Shown: in pieces, positions 59,924 through 64,000 of the stretch
How the letters are laid out: the number at the start of each line of letters is the position of its first letter
Numbering within the stretch: position 1 is the first letter of the stretch
Assembly: GCA_910586045.1 (NCBI GenBank)
Contig: CAJUIH010000003.1
Coordinates: forward strand, 3,444-67,443
Origin: an uncultured Eubacterium sp.
GTDB lineage: Bacteria; Bacillota; Clostridia; Lachnospirales; Lachnospiraceae
Length of the DNA stretch: 64,000 nucleotides
Direction of reading: 5' to 3'
Translations under genes and position numbers: made by a program
The notes under the pieces: model-generated
What the model saw: the letters and a program-made list of their open reading frames with translations, nothing else
What the model was told of the DNA's origin: nothing
Databases searched by the model: none

Positions 59924-61522
59924 TTGAAAGCCGTCATAGTAGAATGCAGTAATGGAGCTGCGGTGGCATTGTGTGACGATGGGACGTTTCGAAAGCTGAA
60001 AAACAGGGGTTATTGTATTGGACAGGAACTTATTTTGCAGCAGAAACCGTCAGCAAACCGCGTAGTGCGAAAACTTTCGGTCTGTGCTTCGCTGGCATTA
60101 GTTCTGTTATCTTTCGCAGGTATTGGTTCCTATAGCTACGTGAGTCCTTATTCTTTCGTCAGCTTGGATATCAATCCTTCCATTGAATATGCACTGAATC
60201 GGTATGACAAGGTCATTTCTGTTTCGGGAATCAATGATGAAGGGCAGCAGATTGTATCTTCCATAGAGTCTGATGTGAAAAATCAGAATATTACAACTGC
60301 GATTGGCGTCACGATCCGACAGTTAGAAAAAGACAATTACATTGTAGAACAGGAATACAATCATGTAATTGTCAGCGTTTGTTCGGATAATGACACAAAA
60401 GCAAAAGCAATTGCTTCACGCGTAGATACATTTTCTGCGGAAGAATTACAGGTATGCGCGATTGATACCATGACCGTATCAAAAGAAGTAAAAGACAGTG
60501 CGGATTCACTTGGGATTACACCAGGGAAGCTGGCGCTGATTCATGCAGTCGCGGAAACAACTGCGGATTCTGACTTTGATATGGCAGAATGGACAGGGAT
60601 GACAGTCAGCGAGTTGGAAACGACGATTCAGCAGGCATCCAGCCAGCCGACGAACCCGGTAACCGGGCCAGCAGCCGTATCAGTCATTAACAGCGAATAC
60701 CTCAGCAACGCCCTGGATGAAGATACAGCACAGAAAGAAGAAGCATCCGCTTCGGATGAACAAAATGAAAATAAGGGCCATACAGAAGAATCGGATACAC
60801 AAACAGGCAGCACATCTACTGATCAAAACACAGAAATGATCAATGGTTCGCAGACCGTCACAGACGATACTGCGCCAAAGCCAAATACAACAGATCCAAG
60901 TACCAGTGCTGATGCAGCAGGAACAGGCAGTACAGCAGGTGATACGAATAGAAACCAAACGAACAGTACGCCGAAAGATGATAGTACTGACAATGGCACT
61001 GTGCCGGACAGCACAGGCAATGGAACAAACAACAGCAACACTGGCAATGGCAGCACATCCAACAGCAGTGCTCCAGACCAGAACAATCATGTTACAGTAA
61101 ATGGAGGCAACGCTTCTGGCAGTACCAATAATTCGGCTGGACAAGATACAGCGGCAAAACCGTCAGAACCGGAACAAAACACGGGAACTTCGAACGATGA
61201 TGTTTTGACTGAGGACAGTTCCAGTAAAAAAGATTCTTTTCCGCTTCCGGGCGAAGAGAATACGGAAGATTCTTCAAACGAAACAGAAGAACCTGCCAGC
61301 GAGGATAATTCCACGGTAAATGGGGAAGTGCAGGAGAATCAGGGGACACCAGGCGTGTCAGATTCTGCGGAGGCAGGATTGGGTGGATTAATAGGACAGA
61401 TAGAAGGTACGGAATCAGATTATTTAACAGAAGATCCAGCAGAAAGTGTATTAGATCCGTCGCCCGCAGATCAGATGCAAGCGGGAGAAGTTTCTGAAAC
61501 ACCTGCTGAAACAGAGCAGTAA
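59924..61522 (+). CDS. rsgI: Anti-sigma factor RsgI with Ser/Thr/Asn-rich extracellular tail
   Basis: 532 residues. The cytoplasmic RsgI_N domain (1-50, VIVECSNGAAVALCDDGTF) binds SigI. One transmembrane helix follows (about 50-72), then the conserved extracellular domain with SLDINPSIEYALN, where autocleavage occurs at Asn-Pro in studied homologues. Residues about 265-532 are a low-complexity Ser/Thr/Asn/Asp/Glu-rich tail with no carbohydrate-binding or catalytic module, unlike the cellulosomal RsgIs. The TTG start at 59924 has AAAGGAG 9 bases upstream. The tail could span the wall or be glycosylated. Confidence 0.92.
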   Translation: MKAVIVECSNGAAVALCDDGTFRKLKNRGYCIGQELILQQKPSANRVVRKLSVCASLALVLLSFAGIGSYSYVSPYSFVSLDINPSIEYALNRYDKVISVSGINDEGQQIVSSIESDVKNQNITTAIGVTIRQLEKDNYIVEQEYNHVIVSVCSDNDTKAKAIASRVDTFSAEELQVCAIDTMTVSKEVKDSADSLGITPGKLALIHAVAETTADSDFDMAEWTGMTVSELETTIQQASSQPTNPVTGPAAVSVINSEYLSNALDEDTAQKEEASASDEQNENKGHTEESDTQTGSTSTDQNTEMINGSQTVTDDTAPKPNTTDPSTSADAAGTGSTAGDTNRNQTNSTPKDDSTDNGTVPDSTGNGTNNSNTGNGSTSNSSAPDQNNHVTVNGGNASGSTNNSAGQDTAAKPSEPEQNTGTSNDDVLTEDSSSKKDSFPLPGEENTEDSSNETEEPASEDNSTVNGEVQENQGTPGVSDSAEAGLGGLIGQIEGTESDYLTEDPAESVLDPSPADQMQAGEVSETPAETEQ

Positions 61523-61571
61523 AGCAATGAGGACTTTCCTCTGTATAGAAATAAATTAGGCTGACAGCTAA

Positions 61572-61615
61572 AAAATCCTGTATGGATACGGAACATCCGT
61601 TCCATACAGGATTTT
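61572..61615. terminator. Bidirectional terminator between rsgI and the inositol phosphatase gene
   Basis: A perfect 15-bp stem AAAATCCTGTATGGA/TCCATACAGGATTTT with further ACGGA/TCCGT pairing inside and T runs on both strands. Confidence 0.92.
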
Positions 61616-61632
61616 ATGTGTCCTGCTTGGGG

Positions 61633-62433
61633 TTATAGCTGCAGTTCCTGCTCAATTCGGCTGGAAGCAGCAAGAATGGAACTTGCATGGCCGATAGAGT
61701 ACGGGCGGCCGTCTACGGTACGGACGATGCCGCCTGCTTCTTCTACAATCAGCGCGCCCGCCGCAAAGTCCCAGGGCTGAAGCTGCAGTTCAAAAAACAG
61801 TTCGGCTCTTCCGGCTGCAACACTGCATAAGTCCAGGGCCGCGGAACCGCTTCTGCGGACATCCGCGGCTTTTGTAAAATAATGGTATGCCATTGCAAAG
61901 GATTTTTGGGCCAGTGATTCCTGATACGGCGAGGTACCAAACAGAACCAGCGCACGTTCCATCGGCGTCTGTGACACATGGATGGGGATACCGTTTCGAG
62001 ATGCCCCGCTTCCTTTTTCCGCATAAAATAACTCGTCCAGATATGGATTATACACCACACCCAAAAGCGGTTCCCCGTCGTGCGCCAGACAGACGGATAT
62101 GGCGCTGGCCTTGTAGTCTTTGATAAAATTGGTAGTACCGTCAATCGGGTCGACAATAAAGGCATATCCGTGCATCGGGTCCGCGGTAGGACAGTCTTCT
62201 TCTTCCCCGATAAATACTGCTTCCTGCAAAAGCGCAAGGAGTTTTTGCTTTAACACATCCTGCACTTTTTTATCATAAGTCGTCACAAAGTTTGCATGTC
62301 CTTCTTTGGCTGTGACCATTGTTTCCGTACGTTCTGCATGCAGGATGATCTGCCCGCAGGAACGGACAATTTCCTGTATTTGCGAGCATAATGCTGTCTG
62401 ATTCAACTGATTCGTTTGATTCGTCTGATCCAT
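61633..62433 (-). CDS. Inositol monophosphatase family protein
   Basis: 266 residues with the metal-binding signatures GEEDC (about 76-80), IVDPIDGTTNF (about 93-103) and the C-terminal WDFAAGALIVEEAGG. The group includes SuhB-like and fructose-bisphosphatase-like enzymes, so the exact phosphate ester is undetermined. It lies 26 bases after the CoA-transferase gene on the same strand and may be its operon partner. Confidence 0.9.
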   Translation of the reverse strand: MDQTNQTNQLNQTALCSQIQEIVRSCGQIILHAERTETMVTAKEGHANFVTTYDKKVQDVLKQKLLALLQEAVFIGEEEDCPTADPMHGYAFIVDPIDGTTNFIKDYKASAISVCLAHDGEPLLGVVYNPYLDELFYAEKGSGASRNGIPIHVSQTPMERALVLFGTSPYQESLAQKSFAMAYHYFTKAADVRRSGSAALDLCSVAAGRAELFFELQLQPWDFAAGALIVEEAGGIVRTVDGRPYSIGHASSILAASSRIEQELQL

Positions 62434-62459
62434 GCGTTTGACCTCTTAATCGCCGGGTG

Positions 62460-63806
62460 TTATTTGTTGCTTCTTCTCCAGATATTCATTTTTTCTGCCT
62501 GCGCGATGAGTTCGTCACGGAAGTCCGGATGCGCAATGGAGATAATGGCTTCTGCTTTCTGCCAGGTAGAAAGTCCCTTAACATTTACAATCCCATATTC
62601 GGTTACGAGATAGTGGGTATTGGCACGTGTATCCGTAACAATGGAGCCAGGATTTAACGTAGGCAGGATTCTGGATTTTACTTGCCCGTCCCTTGTTTTA
62701 TATGTAGAGGAACAGCAGATAAAACTCTTTCCGCCATTTGACAAATAAGCGCCAAGTACAAAATCCAACTGTCCGCCGGCACCGCTGATGTGCTTTGTTC
62801 CAGCCGATTCGGAATTCACTTGGCCAAAGAGATCCAGATCAACGGCATTATTAATCGACATAAAATTGTCTAACGAAGAAATCGCGCGGATATCATTTGT
62901 ATAGCTGACCGGAGCACTTAAAATTTCCGGGTTTTCATCCAGGTAATCATACATTTTTTTCGTACCCGCACCAAAAGCAAACGCCTGGCGGTAACGGTCG
63001 ATATTCTTTTTGGAGCCATTGATTTTACCGGCTTTTGCAATATCTACAAACGCGTCTACGTACATTTCGGTATGGACGCCCAGGTCTTTTAAATCGGACT
63101 GGGCAATCAGAGAGCCGACAGCGTTCGGCATGCCGCCGATGCCAAGCTGTAAACATGCACCGTCTGGAATTTCCTTGACAATTAATTCCGCTACCGCTTT
63201 ATCTACATCCGTTGCGGGACCGCCGCCGCCCAGTTCCAGGATGGCAGGATTTTCACCCTCTACAATAAAATCAACGTCGGAAATATGCACGTTATTTTCC
63301 GTACCGCCGAGACAGCGCGGCATATTTTTATTTACTTCTACAATAACGGTTGCGGATGTTTCCACAACGGCAGCCAGATGGGACGCATTTGGGCCAAAAT
63401 TGAAGAAACCGTGATTATCCATTGGCGCTACCTGGAACATGGCAACGGCATTTCGAATGCCTGACGGCATATCACGGTAATACCGCGGCAGCTCGGAGTA
63501 ACGGATCGGCGCATAATACGCGCATCCGCGGCTGATCAGTTTACGTTCGATTCCGGACATATGCCAGGAGTTCCAGGTAAAATGATCGCCTGCGTCTTCC
63601 TGTTCAAAAATGGCAGGCTGCTTGAGCAGGATTCCGCCGCGCAGGTTAATATCCGTTAATTCGTCCGTACGTTTTGCAAGCGCCTGATCCAGCACATCCG
63701 GCGTACCGTTGCACCAGCCATAATCCACCCAGTCTCCGGAGTGGATACATTTCACAGCCTCGTCAGCCGACACAAGTTTCTTTTGGTATTCTTCTGAGTA
63801 TCCCAT
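62460..63806 (-). CDS. but: Butyryl-CoA:acetate CoA-transferase
   Basis: 448 residues, exactly the length of the But enzymes of Roseburia and Faecalibacterium. It closely follows their sequence from memory ([42 protein letters not shown]; the ending [12 protein letters not shown]). It transfers CoA from butyryl-CoA to acetate, the last step of butyrate formation in gut Clostridia. The catalytic Glu region [20 protein letters not shown] is present. A 4-hydroxybutyrate CoA-transferase role is the closest alternative. A Rex operator overlaps its promoter. Confidence 0.92.
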   Translation of the reverse strand: MGYSEEYQKKLVSADEAVKCIHSGDWVDYGWCNGTPDVLDQALAKRTDELTDINLRGGILLKQPAIFEQEDAGDHFTWNSWHMSGIERKLISRGCAYYAPIRYSELPRYYRDMPSGIRNAVAMFQVAPMDNHGFFNFGPNASHLAAVVETSATVIVEVNKNMPRCLGGTENNVHISDVDFIVEGENPAILELGGGGPATDVDKAVAELIVKEIPDGACLQLGIGGMPNAVGSLIAQSDLKDLGVHTEMYVDAFVDIAKAGKINGSKKNIDRYRQAFAFGAGTKKMYDYLDENPEILSAPVSYTNDIRAISSLDNFMSINNAVDLDLFGQVNSESAGTKHISGAGGQLDFVLGAYLSNGGKSFICCSSTYKTRDGQVKSRILPTLNPGSIVTDTRANTHYLVTEYGIVNVKGLSTWQKAEAIISIAHPDFRDELIAQAEKMNIWRRSNK

Positions 63807-63843
63807 GGTAACCTCCTAATCATGTTTTAGTATGTATGTTGCT

Positions 63844-63871
63844 TTGTTAATACATTAACGATATCATTATA
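63844..63871 (-). promoter_or_regulatory. Promoter -10 and Rex operator of the CoA-transferase gene
   Basis: TTGTTAATACATTAACGA (63844-63861) matches the Rex consensus TTGTTAA-N4-TTAACAA at 13 of 14 defined positions. It sits 4 bases downstream of a TATAAT -10 (63866-63871, minus strand), over the likely transcription start. No good -35 was found. Rex would repress when NADH is low. Confidence 0.75.
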
Positions 63872-63938
63872 CTACCATTTTTAGGCAAAGTCTGCAAGGG
63901 CTGCAAAGAAGAAAACGCAGGAGTCTCCATAAAAATGT

Positions 63939-64000
63939 AACAGTTCAGATAAGGTGTTACATTTTGGCTGGGAGGACGCCGGATGAGGGACGCAGGTCTG
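63939..64000 (+). mobile_element. Composite palindromic element, copy 4 (left end, cut by window edge)
   Basis: The terminal repeat AACAGTTCAGATAAGGTGTT and on (63939-63969) is followed by CGCCGGATGAGGGACGCAGG, the outer arm of palindrome P2. The rest lies beyond the window. Here the P2 arm follows the end almost directly, so P1 and the linker appear to be absent. Confidence 0.75.

Overview
The window looks like chromosomal DNA of an anaerobic, butyrate-forming, spore-forming Clostridia (Lachnospiraceae-like). The evidence is a butyryl-CoA:acetate CoA-transferase, a SCIFF peptide with its radical-SAM maturase, a SipL-like SPOCS/LysM protein, a SigI/RsgI pair, indolepyruvate:ferredoxin oxidoreductase, and CheC and PilZ proteins that suggest motility. 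Nearly all genes have strong GGAGG-type ribosome-binding sites and recognisable sigma-A promoters. No rRNA, tRNA, integrase, transposase or cas gene was seen.

Layout. 1-9.2 kb: envelope and housekeeping genes (NlpC/P60 hydrolase, SipL-like protein, Veg, a PrcB-like lipoprotein, PlsC, MurF, Ddl, a small TPR-like protein, HPF). 9.4-14.4 kb: an SDR reductase, an XRE regulator, a HAD phosphatase, a PadR regulator next to a HAAS-like/FtsW-type fusion, a Dabb protein and a YgjP-like metalloprotease. 14.5-21.7 kb: a probable operon paaK-iorA-iorB-ACT-amidohydrolase-Na+/solute symporter, then a PilZ protein. 21.7-23.5 kb: a gene-free, repeat-rich stretch ahead of secA. 23.5-31.4 kb: SecA, a hybrid sensor kinase and a polar amino-acid ABC transporter. 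31.6-37.8 kb: a FliD-C-like protein, two BspA-type leucine-rich-repeat proteins, a small membrane protein, CheC and a cyclophilin. 37.9-42.5 kb: a palindromic mobile repeat abutting a restriction-modification operon whose methyltransferase fuses a cytosine-C5 and an adenine-N6 enzyme. 42.7-48.9 kb: a GNAT protein, a BceRS-BceAB-like peptide-resistance module and a TIGR04086 membrane protein. 48.9-53.6 kb: a 0.69-kb composite palindromic element, then scfA-scfB-secDF. 53.7-59 kb: GlyA, SerS, an RlmI-like methyltransferase and a glycosyltransferase. 59.1-63.8 kb: SigI/RsgI, an inositol monophosphatase and the CoA-transferase, which has a near-consensus Rex operator.

The least explained material is non-coding. 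There are four copies of a composite palindromic element sharing about 31-bp terminal inverted repeats. A second, smaller palindromic family occurs twice, once nested in the first. A near-identical ~100-bp repeat with an interleaved (pseudoknot-like) pairing pattern lies at 21.8 kb and, inverted, at 57.7 kb. A decayed ~63-bp tandem array precedes secA. The most notable protein-level finds are the fused m5C/m6A methyltransferase operon and the PadR/HAAS/FtsW-like pair under a promoter-wide palindrome. All calls come from reading the sequence; no database search was run.
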